In this document: piece after piece, positions 39,935 through 52,770 of the stretch | How the letters are laid out: each line of letters begins with the position of its first letter | Position numbering within the stretch: the first letter of the stretch is position 1 | DNA from: Pyrocephalus nanus | Taxonomy: Eukaryota > Chordata > Aves > Passeriformes > Tyrannidae | Assembly (NCBI GenBank): GCA_038380795.1 | Contig: CM076281.1 | Span: forward strand, 1,550,001 to 1,614,000 | Direction of reading: 5' to 3' | DNA length: 64,000 nt | Program-made: the position numbers and the translations under genes | Notes under the pieces: generated by a model | Databases searched by the model: none | The model's input: only the letters and a program-made list of their open reading frames with translations | What the model was told of the DNA's origin: nothing

Positions 39935-42900
39935 TTTTTTATTTACCTTATTTAGACCTTAAATATTATTTTGCCTTAAAATGCCAGATCTGGCTTTGCC
40001 AGTGCCCTTTGCTGGGTTCCTCAGAAACTGAGTTTAGCTCTGGAGTTGGGACAAGGAGCCCCAGGTGCAAAGAGGCAGCACAAGGATGTTAATATTTATA
40101 TAACATCTCCCAACTTACTCCACCCCAGCTGGGAGGAGGAGGAGGAAGAGGAGGGAAGGCCAGAGCCATTGCAGTTGGCACCGTGCCTTTTCCTGCCTCT
40201 TGTTTGCTGGTGGTGTCTCCTGACACTCTCTGCGTCCCTTGGGGAGTTGTTTGCAGTTTTGGTTTCAGTGCTGGCTGGGGATTATGCAGGGAGGGAAAAT
40301 AAACAATTATGCCACCCCTCAGTGCACACAAACACACTGCCAGGAGCCGACTGCACTGTGGGTAAAATGACTCCAAAATTGTGTGTAATGAGTAGGAAAA
40401 GATTAGAGACAGCTCTTGCTATGCTGAAAATTGACATTAGTGGAGGGGGAGGGAAAAAAAAAAGAGGGGGAAAAAAATACCCCCCCCTCCTTCCCCAGTG
40501 GGCCTAGGAGGTCTAATTCCCGCCGTAAAATAAATAAATAAAGCCATAAATAAGGGCGGCTCGCGGTGCCGGTGCCGGCGGTTTCCCCGACGAGCTCTCT
40601 CTCTCTCTGGCCAGAAGGCTCTTCAGCATAATGCAAAATTAAATTATATAAAAAAAAAAACAAACCAAAAAAACCTGGCTGGAATATTTAGATGGAGGAA
40701 CCATTTGGCGGGGGTTTGTTTGGGCGAACCGGCGCTGACCCGCGACGGGGGGGGACGCGAAGCGTGAAATTCACTGGAAATTAGCACCGGGGTCCTGGGC
40801 TCGGCAGGGACCCTCTGAGAGGATGCAAATCCACACCCCCCCCCAATCCCGACATTCAAACACCGCGCCGTGGGGGCTGCGGGGTCACCCACGCTCGGGG
40901 CTTCCTCTTTGACTTATTGTTTTTGCCTGTAAATAACAATAACAATAAAAAATAATCATCATCATAATCATAATAATAAAAATAAAAGAACTGGTCGGAG
41001 CGGAAAGGCCGGTTTGAACCTCGGAGCCCCTGAAGGGCAGCAGGGTTTGTGTGCCAGGGGTTTGGGAGGGGGGCATGGGGTGTCTGAGCCAGCACTGCCT
41101 GGTGTTCACCTCCAGGTCCCATCTGATGATCCAGCCAAGCTGATGAGATCCGTTCCAGCTTGGGAGGTTCAGGGCGCGTTGCCCGGCACGGTGGAGATGC
41201 ACGGAGCTGTCTGCAGCCTTTCCCAGCACGGGTGGTGCTCTGAGGGCCGGTATTTACACACGTGGTGTGATGATAAGAGCTTCCAGCAGATCTGGGGGGC
41301 TGAGTGGGGTGGACACTGATGCTCAGAGCAGCAGAGGACAGGACAGCTCTGTGAGCACTCCCTGCCCTCCTGCAAACCCAACACTGCTCTGCTGGGGCAC
41401 CTCTGCAGCATCTCCACCTTGCAAGTGGCTTATTTAGAGCTTATTAACATCTTAAAATGTTTGTGGTGTTCTCGGCTCAGGATGGTGATGGAAGTGTGTG
41501 GGGTTAGTTTTAAACACAGTGAGTGTGTTAATTGACAGTGTTTTTATGGAGTCTGCACCCTGCCAAGGCACTGGAGCACAGAGCACCGGGCACCACAGGG
41601 CACTCACCACCTGCAGCAGGCAAAGCTGGTGCTCTGCTCTCCTTTGTAAGAGTGGAGAGCGCAGCAGAACTGCCAAGAGGAGGCCGCTGTCCCAGAATGG
41701 CAGATATTTCATAGTTTCACACTCAGATGCAGTGCTGAGGTGAATCAGGGAGGTTGTGTGTTCTGCAGATCAGATGTGGGCACCACTGGCTTGGGCTGTC
41801 TTTGCAGGATTTTTATGATCTTTATCAACTGTTTTTTATTTCTTAAAAATAGGCATTTTTTGAATTTCCACTCCAAGTGCAGGCAAATTGAACAGTTGAG
41901 ACTTAACTGAATACAGAACCACAGGGTCGTGAAGTTCCTCCTCTGAAAGGCTGATCCTGAAAGATCTGTAGGCACAGAAATACTTCCCTGACCGCCTGAT
42001 GGCACCTGGTAAATAAAACACTTCCCCAAAAAACCCTAAGGAGATTTGGAGCTCTGAGAAAGCACCGAGTTCCCCCAGGTTCTCTGCTCCTCCTCCCTCC
42101 TCTGCCCTGTTCAAACACGTAGTGCTGCTCTTTTCTGCACTTCACCTGAGTAAAATATGTATACCCATGGCAGGGGTGAAAAATGTATTGCTAATTACAC
42201 AATTATTTTATTATGTAGCACTAGTAAAAAATGTCTAGTAAAGAATTAATTCAGTTAAAATAATTTGAATCAAGCAATTATTTTCTTAACACTGGAATTA
42301 GCTGAAAGTACTTCAAGTGGTTTATTACTAGCACTACATAATAAAATAATTGTATAATTAGTAATAAATTTGTCACCCCTTTTGAGTCTCTTTCTTTGCT
42401 CGGGACAAAGGGAAAGGTTGGATTTTTGTTTGGTTCTCAGTCCCCACTATCTCTGCCAGGATTTATATTTATTCCCAATTAGAGAGGATAAATTGTTCTT
42501 CTCTTTGTCAGAGTTTGATATCTCTTAAATAACATGAAATTCCTTTGCTTGGGTACTTGGGCAATGACCTTGGAAATGAAGTGGAGAGATCACATCAGTG
42601 CTAATATATGTAGATATTATATATATACATACACACCACACATATTTTATATACACCTCTCTCACTTGCTTTGTATATGTTAGTGTGTGTATGTATATAT
42701 ATATATATATTTATATAATATAAAAGAGTATGTTTGTGTGTTTCCTAAAGAGTCAAAAGCTTAATTATGTTCATGTTAATGCTTAACACTGAAATGGGGG
42801 TAAAAGGACAAGTGGACCTTGGCTGGAGTCTCGTTCCTCCCCAGAAATGGTGGTTTCCTCAAGTGATAGAAGGATTTTAGAGGAATAAAAGTCTCAGTCT

Positions 42901-45900
42901 TTTCAGACTGTTTGTTACAGCAGGTGTGTGAGATGTATAAATGGAGCTCCTTATTTTTCCTGCTCTCTGCACTGGTGTTTTAAAAAATTGGGCAAACTGG
43001 GAGGGTCCAAGCAAAGAAGCAAAATGATGAAGGGGGTTGGAACAGTGTCCTGGGAGAGAGGAGGGATGGATTCCTGTAGTGTCTAAGGAAAAAAACCCAC
43101 TGAAAAGCCTCCTGCTATTTGTAGTGAGCCTGAAGGAGTGGAGAGATTATGCAGGGTGGGACAGGGGGTAGTAACATGAAATTAATGGGGAAGGAGGGGA
43201 AGTTTGGCTGAACACTGAGGAAAATCTCATCTATTTGGCTGTGGAAATGCCCCTAAAGAAGCTGTAGATTTATTGTGTGGGATTCCTAAATGGAAGCTCT
43301 CAGAAGCACTGGGGAAGAACAGTCCTCTGTGAACAAAGAGATGGATTAGATGATCCTAATAACTATTTTTTATTTCTTGTATATTTGATTTAATACTTCC
43401 ATATATAATTATATGTAACAAAATATATATATTCAAGAGTGCCTGTTTCCATTACAAACAGTATCCATTAGAAACTACATCATCTCATGGAAATTCTTTT
43501 GCCTTCCCTTTCTGTCTTTTATTTAAATCACCTTTGGGGCTGATATTTTCAATGTACTGTCTTTACACAGTGGAGTTGTTCCTATTAATTTTGAGCAAAG
43601 TGCCTTAAACAAATTTTAATGGAAGAAGAGGAGAATTCTGCTTCCCATCCCTCCCCACACACAATTTTATGAAGGTCTGGGAAAGCTCTGCTGCTGTCAG
43701 GTGCATTTTATGCAGATCACATGAGCTGTGGGAGAGGTGCAGGGCAGTGAGTCTGAAATTGGGCAGCTGTGCTCGTGTTGAGTACAGAAATACCCGGCCC
43801 TGACTTCCTGAACTGCAGGAATTCTCCCTGGATTGGCTGGGAATGAGGGGTGGATCATCTCCAGGGCACCTGGTGTGGAGGGGCTGGTGTGAGCTGAGGA
43901 CCTGCAGCCCTGGGAGTGGATGTGGTTTCATGGCAAGTCACCAGACTGGATTTCCAGAGTGGAGGTCCCATGTCTGGGAGCAGGAATGGTGTGGGAACAT
44001 CCTGCAGGCTGGAGAGGGACTTCTCATGAGGGCTTGCAGTGATAGGACAAGGGGGAATGGCCTTAAGCTGAAGGAGGGTAGACTTAGATTGGATTTTAGG
44101 AAGAAATTCTTTACTGTGAGGGTAGTGAGGCCCTGGCACAGGTTGCCTAGAGAGCGACCTGTCCCTGGAAGGTGTTCAGTGCCAGATTGGATGTGTCTTG
44201 GAGCAACCTGGGATAGTGGAAGGTGTCCCTGCCCATGGCAGGGGGTGGAACGAGTTGGGCTCTGAGGTTCTAACTAAACCATTCCATGACTCTACGATTC
44301 TGTCATCTCCTCTCTCAGTCCATCTTGCCCAGCTGCAGACAACAACAGCTGCAGTTGTAGCAGGGGTGGGGAGAGCTGGACAATGCTGTTTTTCCCTGCT
44401 GTGCCCAGCGCCGTGCCGTGACCCCAGGCACTGTGTCCTCTTTCCCCCAGACATGTACGACCAGGTGCTCAAGTTCGGTGCCTACATCGTGGACGGCCTG
44501 CGGGAGTACCGGCAGCCCGTGCTCATCTACATCCCGCCCCAGGGGGAGCTCCGGGGGGGCTCCTGGGTGGTCATCGACCCCACCATCAACCCGCGGCACA
44601 TGGAGATGTACGCGGACCGCGAGAGCAGGTACGGCCCCTCCTGCCCGGCACGGCCCCTCCTGCCCGGCACGGCCTGCGGGGAGGCAGGGCAGCCTCAGAG
44701 CCTCCCAGCCTGCTGTGCCACTTTGTCTGGTGACCTGAAAGCGCCTTGCTTTTTTCTCTGTTCCCCTCACTGCTCAGAGGGGGGATCCTGGAGCCGGAGG
44801 GGACGGTGGAGATCCGATTCCGGCGGAAGGACCTGGTGAAGACGATGCGGAGAGTGGACCCCGTGTACATCCGGCTGGCCGAGCGCCTCGGTACGTCAGC
44901 GGGGGGCTGGTGGGGGGGAGAGACCCCAAAAAGGGGCACTGAGGCATTGGATCAAAGTCCTGATTGTTTTCATTTACTGATGTCTGAGCTGGGAAGAAAC
45001 CAGACGAGACCAGCTGCGTGTGAGGAGATTCCTGTGTTTAGCGTGCCTAGGGTATGGATAAATACTGTCTTTTTATACTGATTTCTTTGTTTTAATTCTA
45101 TTTTATTGACTGGATCTCACAACAGACCCATACTACAGATGCTTGAGTGCAGTTTCCTTCCCAGCAGTTGCTCAGCTCACTGAACCCTCGTAGGCCAAAC
45201 CTTCCGCTGGTGTCGTTCTACGTCACTAAGGGTTTGGTCAGAGGCATTTTGGGCTGCAGGTCTGCCACTGGGTGTCTGAGGCAGTTGGCAGCAGTGACAT
45301 CTGTGTGCTGCTGGGTTTCTAGGGAATCAGGGCTGTTCTCCTGCTCTCTGTGCACAGGGGATGCTGTGCAGTGCCTGCCGTGCCTTCTGCTCGGAGTGAT
45401 CCCAGCTCCTGGTGTACACCCAACAGCCCAAAACACAGAGTGCTCAGCAAAACGCACTTAATATCAGATATGTCCTCTCTCAGGGGAATGGGCTCTTTAA
45501 ATAGTTCTTTACTAGCTCTTACTGTAAGAGTATAATCTTGCAGAGCCTCCTTTTCCCTCCAAAATTGACTACATTTCAGCGGTGGGAGAAGCGTGCGACG
45601 TGGGGATGGTTTGAATTTATAAAGCCTTTTGGGATCCTTCAGGAGGAAAAGTGTTCTGCAAATGACTGATAAATCCTGGCTATTGCTGCAGTTACGTTTT
45701 ATTATTTGGCTTTTTTTTTTTTTTTTAATTTATGGCAGGGCAACAATTTGTATACAAAACAACCCTTCTGATACACTTCAGGAAGAGAATAATAGTGGTG
45801 GAGGGTGAGGGGGTGCTGGGATCAGAGGTCTGGCCGCAAAGCAGTTTTACCACGGGCTTTGATTGCATCCAAGATATTTTCTCTCTTTTTTTAACGATGG

Positions 45901-48900
45901 TATTTTGACTCTCTGTTTTCTCTCCCTGTGCTGATTGCTTCCTGGGCAAGAAGCAGGTTAGCAGGCTGAGTTGTGCAGAGCAGCACAAGGCAGCAGTTTT
46001 ATCCGAGTTCTGATCTTGCTCACATGCCTGATGTGTGAGAGGGGTCACAGATACCCCATGGATGTGTTCTGTGTCTGCTGGGGGGCAGCTGATGGAGGGG
46101 GACCAAACTGTGGCCTTCCAGTACCTGGAGGGAGCCTACAAGAAACATGGGGAGAGATGATTTGCAGGGGCCTGGGGTGACAGGACAAGGGGGAATGGTT
46201 TCAAACTCATAAATTTTAAATTAGATATTAGGAAGGAATCCTTCCCTGTGAGGGTGGGCAGGCCCTGGCACAGGTTGCCCAGAGAAGCTGTGGCTGCCCC
46301 TGGATCCCTGGAAGTGTCCAAGGCCAGGCTGGACAGGGCTTGGAGCAGCCTGGGCTGGTGGAAGGTTGTGGTGGTTTAGACCCTGGCTGGACAGTGTCCC
46401 TCTGGGAGCAGCTCCGTGTCTGACACAGGGGAGCGGCTCTCTGGGAGCAGAGCAATCAGATGTGTGGCTGGGGAAGGGAATGTGCTGAGCAGTCAGCTGG
46501 GGCAGTGCAGATAAATGGCCCTGCACAGCAGCACTGCTGCTGGGAGTGTTTCCCTTCACCTCACCATAAACCCACTGCCTGTGCCGAGCAAACCAAGCCA
46601 CTGCCTCCAAACAGAGCCCGTGGCTGCTGGATGGATCCGTTCCCAGGATGGATCCATTCCCAGGAGCGGAGTCTGGACAAAGGCAGGTACTGGAGTGTGT
46701 AAATCCTGAATGGTGGAGGGATGAGGAGCAGAGCATCACCTTCAATTCTGTCCTGTTTCACTCTCCTGGATCCCACCGGTGGGACCTGTGCAGCATCACC
46801 AGAAAAAAAATTCAGGGAGAAAGATAGGATAGAGTTTTCTGCCAACACTCTCAAATGCCGTGTGAGGAGGCAGGAGCCTGTTCAGGGGTTTTTTCCCCTC
46901 TTCCTCTACAGGGTAATTACTCCCAGCAAACTCCATACACTTTAATTAAAATGACTGCAACACAAGAGCAAGTCACTTACAACTGTACATACCGAGAGCT
47001 CTAAAAGCTTCAGTCACTGATAAGCATCTCCCTGAGATGGATCGTAATTGCTCCCAGCATCGGGTGATCATTGCTGTTGTTTTGCCACTAATTCCAGCAG
47101 GAAAGCCAAGATTGCAGGACACACTGAATTGCATAATTTTTTTTTCTTTTTTTTTTTTTTTTTTTTCCTTTTTTTTTTTTTTTGCTGGTTTTCTTTCTGG
47201 CCAATTTAAAATTTGTCAAAGTCGGTCTTCTTCTGGATCACTGCCCTTTGATATTTCGCGCACTCCATTTGCCACAAACAAGCCGCAGGGCCGCAGTTCA
47301 TGCTGACTCCAGCAGAAGCAGAGAAAGCTCCATTTATCTTACACTGCCTGCTGAATTCTTACTCATTAGCTGGGGGTTCACTGCCTCTCTTTAACCCCTG
47401 AGTGGCTGTCATCCCTCCCGGAGCTGCTGCAGAGCGGCAGAAGGGAGATGCTCTCCGGCGGTGGCTCGGTCGGGAGACGCCGGGGTTGGGCTTGGCAGTC
47501 GGGGAGTGGGGAGAGCAGGGAAGGCTGGCAGATATTGAATAATTTGACATAAATCTGTTCATTATCAATTCTCCAGCACGATTGCTGAAATGTTTATTAG
47601 CCCCGTGGTTTATTAAAGTGTCACTCAGAGTTGGGCTCTTGCAACCGGCGCGGAGCAAAGGGCAGGGAGAGAGAGGATGGCCCTGATCCTGCCCCAGAGC
47701 ACCTTCCCACACTGGGTAGGTGTGCAAGGAGAGCAGGGATCACCCAGGAATGCAGGAATGATGCAGACTGGGAGCCTCTGGCCAGAGTTAAAAATACAGA
47801 GGTTCCATTGTGTTTGTTTATTACAACGAGACTGAAAACGTGTAGGAGTGGGATGGAAAGCAGTGATGTCAGGCAGCTTCTGGGCAGGCACAGAGTAATG
47901 GGGGCAAAAACTGCATGGAATGTGAATGAAGGGAATGGCAAAATGGCTGCAGGTGGAGCAAAGATTGGATATTGCCTTTCCATGTTTCTCCTACCAGGTA
48001 TTCATCTGGAAGGGAAAGGGCAGCATCCCCTCACCTGATACATGCTGTACTAGTGTGAACATCCTCCTTGGCTGATCCTGTGAAGTGTTGCCTGTGTGCT
48101 GGCGTGCATTTTTAATTGTATTTATTTAATTTATTCAAGTTCCTGACCAGTCACTCTGTGCTGCTGGCTCCTGGCTTGGTTTCACACTTTATTTGGCTAA
48201 AGAGCATCCAAAACTGTTCTTGAGTTACCAAATTATGAATGAGCACTCAAGTAGTGAACACTCAACACTTCAGCACAGCAGTTCCCCTCTGAAAATGAAC
48301 ATCTTGGGGTGCAGGACCAGACCTGGCCCTGACTGACCCACCTGGTGAGGGCTGTGCTGTGACTGGGGACATTCCTGACACAGCCTTGTTCCCTCAGTGG
48401 CCAAAAGCTTCCATCTTGTACCCTGTCTCATTCCAGGCTTTCGCTTGGGAGGTCAGGTTGGAGTTCTGAAGTTTGGTAATTCTATTTTGGGGCTGTGTGT
48501 TTGCTTATTGTTGTAATTACTCAAAGTGCCTGTTGTTTTCTTCAGCAAAAACTTAGAGAAATGCTGCTGCTGCAATTCCATCTCTCATGGAGTCATGGAC
48601 AAACCCAGTCAGGTTGTAACTTTATTTTTTAGGCAGTGCTGGTTTCAGTAGCTGCTTCCATGTGCAAGTGCTGCTGCATTTAAATTGGTGTTAATTCACA
48701 GTTCCGAGGCTTTCTGTCAGCTCCTCCACGACGGTTGGTGTCTGGGATATCCTCCCAGGAGGGCTGTAGACAGGAATTTTTTGGAATTACCTCCCTGCCA
48801 CCCTTCACCTGTTTGGATTTGAGACCTCAGGAGCGAAGAGGGGGAAAGGACAGGGGTGGGACATCACACGGTGCCGCTGTGCGAGGATATTTCAAGCCTG

Positions 48901-51900
48901 TGCCGTGAGCATGTGTGACCTTCACTGGCTGTTCATGCTGCACCTTTATAACATAAATCCTGCTGAATATTTAGTGAAGCAATTACAAGCCATCTCATTT
49001 AAAGAAACAAGAGACAATCCAAAAATGCCTGTCTCTCCGGGGACGTGAGTGGCTCTGAGTGACCTTCCCTCTCCCCTCTGGAGGGGCTCCCTCCAGCTGG
49101 GGTGGGAGGGTGTTGCCTGGGCAGCTTTGCTGAATTTCATAGAATCCCAGGCTGGTTTGGGTTGGCAGGGACATTAAAGATCATCTCATTCCACCCCCTG
49201 CCATGGCAGGGACACCTCCCACTATCCCAGGTCACTCCAAGCCTAGATGGATGCATCTAGGAACATTTCAGGTTAAACATTTCCTATGTGTGGTTTTAAT
49301 CCAGGCTTTGTTGGTTTAACTGGCTGTGTTTGTGCAGGGGGTTTTGGTGAGCCTTGGGCTCTCTAAATCTTTCGGGTACCCCAAAGTTGCCGCTTCCCCA
49401 GGGGGTTTCTCCAACTTGTTTAAGGCAGTTTTGCTACTGAATGGAAAAGAAAAGAGAAAAGACAGTTCTGCAGAACAAAGAGGTCTTGGTGTGCTCACCA
49501 CCCAGGGTGTTTGGAGGTGTTGGGAGCAGGATGAAGATGTTGCGCGGCCTCTTCCGATCGCTCCGGGATGATCCCGGCACTGTCCACAGCTGTGGAGGCT
49601 GCAGAGCAAACTGCACTCCAGGATAAATGTGATGCTTCGTGGCACTTCCAGAGCTGCCCTGGAGAGTGTCCTGTGCTGCCTGCCAAGTTGGGAAGGTCAC
49701 ACATGTTGTTTCTTCCTTTAAATTGCCGTGGAGCCCCACCTGCCAGCCATTCCCTCCTCTTGGAATGTGGCTGTCTCAGAGAGCTGCTTCTTTTGTTTCC
49801 CTATTGATTAGCAGCCAATCCATACCTAGAGGTCTATAATGTTCCTATGATTTAAACTTGAACAGTTTCATTAACTGTCAAGTACCTTTAGAGCAAAGGA
49901 ATCCCATATTTTAACTCCCCTCTCCTTGCCAGGGTTAAGATTTGTGGAAGGAGACTTCTTTTTTTTTTTTCCCCTCCATGAGAAATAAATAAATAAACCC
50001 CCCAGCTTTCTGAAAAAACCCTGAGGCCTCAAGATCTGACTAGGAAAGAAAGAAAACCATTCCCAGATATTTAATTGTACAGGGGGCTTACGGGATTGAT
50101 CGAGAGCTTAGCTTTTTACAATAGTCCAGTGAATAAGAAATGCTCCTGACAAACGATCGATGATGGGATAATCACTCTTTATCCCCCCTCCTCATTGTTA
50201 CCTTCTTTCTTCCAGGAGAACAGGGTTCAGAAGTCAAAAATCTTTATAGACGCTGCTTTTAAATTAAGCAGAAAATAGACATTGACATATTTGTTAATCT
50301 CACCTAAATCATTACTGGGCCTGGCTGGGTGGACTCTGGGTGGCAGAGGCCGGAATTCACGAGCGGTGCTGCCTTAAGTGCATGTATTGCCATTAAAACC
50401 AGGGAGCCTGGCAGTTTAACGTGGATAAATATAGATAATTTTTTATTCTGAAGGTTATAAGGGGAGCTTCTCTTAATTAAAACCTTCTTACTCGCATTCG
50501 AAAGGTTAGGTAACATTTATATTGGCGGGCGCGTGAAAACATCCCTTCCCTGGAAGAGGATCGTTGTCTGGATGGCCTGTGGCTTGGAAAAAAAATTAAA
50601 TGTGTGTGTGTGTGTGAGCAAGAGACTGGAGTGCTCAGGCCAGGGGGGGCTCATCCCTTTGGAGCAGCAGCCCTGGGTCACGGTGTCGGTGGGGATGAGC
50701 CGTGGATGTGCACGGGAAGAGCAGGAGCATCGTGCAGATGCTTCTCCCAGGACGCTGTCTCAGCTTCCAGGTGTGGTTTAGAGGCTTTCTTGGAACAGAT
50801 TAATATCTGATCTTCATGCCTAGAAGCCTGTGGTGGACTTTTCTTGTGTGAATTTGCCTGATCACCTTCTGTGAGCCCGTTTGGGTGGGGTGACAGCGAG
50901 TTGTGCCGTTTGATTTTGCACTGTGTGAAGGTGTTCCCTCGTGGTGGCGTTTTTGTAAAGCTCCTGCCCAGTGGTTTAATCTGTTCTTGTTGGGCTGGGA
51001 TTGCTCTGGCTTCCTGCTGTGATGCCAGAGCCCCTGCAGTGGGCTTCCAGCAGGAACCAGCCTAAAGGAGAACTTGAAATGTGGAGGTGGTTTCACACCG
51101 TCCGTGTTTCTCGCTAAATGAACTGCGTGTTGGAACATTATTCTTTTTTAGGAGTAAGTCCCGTAAATGTCACTTAATTGATGGCTCAGATCATTGGCAT
51201 TTAAATGCAGCAGAGTTTCCATGGTGAAAACACCCTCAAAGCTCTTGCCTGAATATCCGTGGCAGGAAATCTGAGATGTGACTCAGACTCCGCCGGGCAC
51301 TGCTGGGATCTGTCCTGGACCGCCTGGAGCTGCATCCCTGCCCCTGCTGTGCTCCCCCAGGTGTCTGAGGTGTGGCTGTGGTTGCAGGTACCCCCGAGCT
51401 GAGCCCAGCTGACAGGAAGGAGCTGGAGGCCAAGCTGAAGGAGCGGGAGGAGTTCCTGCTGCCCATGTACCAGCAGGTGGCCGTGCAGTTCGCTGACCTG
51501 CACGACACGCCCGGGCGGATGCAGGAGAAAGGGGCCATAACCGTGAGTACCCAGAGCCTCCCTGGGGATGTGCCTGGAGGGTTTGGCACAGGGGAAAGGA
51601 CAGTTTCCAGTGGTACCACAGACAACCCTCTGCCCCAGGGCTGTTGCCACCCTCTCCGTGGTTTGCTGGTCCCAGGACCTCGTGTGTTCCAGCACCTGAA
51701 CCTGCTCTGTGTCCGACCCCACACTCCAGGGGTTCACCAGCAGCTTGACCATGGCCAGTGAGATTTTTCTGGTCCCTGCCCCTTGGATGTGAGTGTCCCA
51801 GACGAGGCTGTGCTGCTCATTTGGGAATCTCCATCTCTTTTTGCAGAATTAAGGAGGTTTGTGGGAGGCAGAGGGGGCTTGGAGCAACTTGGTTTAGTGG

Positions 51901-52736
51901 AAGCCCCCCAAGGCAGGGGGCTGGAAGGAGATGAGCTTTTAGGACCATTTTCCAACCCAAAGCTTTCTGGGATTCAGTGGTTCTGTGTAGTTCCTGGTGA
52001 CCAAATGTTGTGACAGGGTGGAAATCCTCAAAGCTCAGACGTGGGAGTCTCCCCATTTCTCTTGTGCCAGGGGTATAACCAAGCACAGGATGAGTCCAAG
52101 CCTGTCCTTGCCTTTGGGAATAAGGAGTATTCATCTCTCCATGTAGATGTTTCTCTCACTCCTTCTCCCTTCTCCCCTTGTGTCTTGGGCAGGATGTTCT
52201 GGACTGGAAAACATCCCGTACCTTCTTCTACTGGAGGCTGAGGCGGCTGCTCCTGGAGGACGTGGTCAAACGGAAGATCCACGACGCCAACCCCGAGCTG
52301 ACGGACGGGCAGATCCAGGCCATGCTGAGGCGCTGGTTTGTGGAGGTTGAGGGGACAGTCAAGGTAAATGAGGAGCAGTTTCTCCAAGGTTTTTGTCCCT
52401 CCTGGGCTCAGGTTCAGGGAAGTTGTCCCACCTGTCCTGCAGAGCAGCCCTTCCCGGGGCTGCCATCACCTTCCTTCCCTCTGGAGCTTGGGGATGGTGG
52501 GAACAGACCACGGGGACTGTGGGGATTTCTTTATTGATTGTGCTCAACCTGCAGTCTCTGGAGCTGCTTTTTGGGTTGGTTTTGTCACAAGCCTCCAATT
52601 TCAGTTCTGTATTTTTTTAATTTATTTTATATTTTATTTTATATTTTATTTTACTTCATTTTATTTTATTATATTATATTGTTTTATTTTGTTTTATTTT
52701 ATTGTTTTAATTTTATTGTTTTAATTTTATTGTTTT

Positions 52737-52770
<34 letters not shown>

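Larger units (their letters stand above)
39464..44450 (+). other. ACACA 5-kb intron
   Basis: Contains a TTTA microsatellite (39892-39939), an AAT/ATC-rich stretch (40931-40990), a 209-bp inverted repeat (42172-42380), AT microsatellites (42604-42724) and a plus CR1 (44009-44303). A mixed CpG/AT segment lies at 40500-40760. No coding sequence is seen. Confidence 0.8.
44891..51387 (+). other. ACACA 6.5-kb intron
   Basis: CR1 fragments lie at 46151-46365 (plus) and 49137-49244 (minus), with a possible LTR fragment just after the first. T-runs lie at 45711-45726, 47137-47183 and 49960-49970. CNE-like stretches lie at 45560-45710, 46910-47125, 47195-47320 and 49850-50530. No gene is seen. Confidence 0.8.

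Noticed and set aside
51201..51752. 183-codon open frame on the minus strand
   Set aside because: It is a shadow of GC-rich ACACA exon 20, which has the conserved protein on the + strand.
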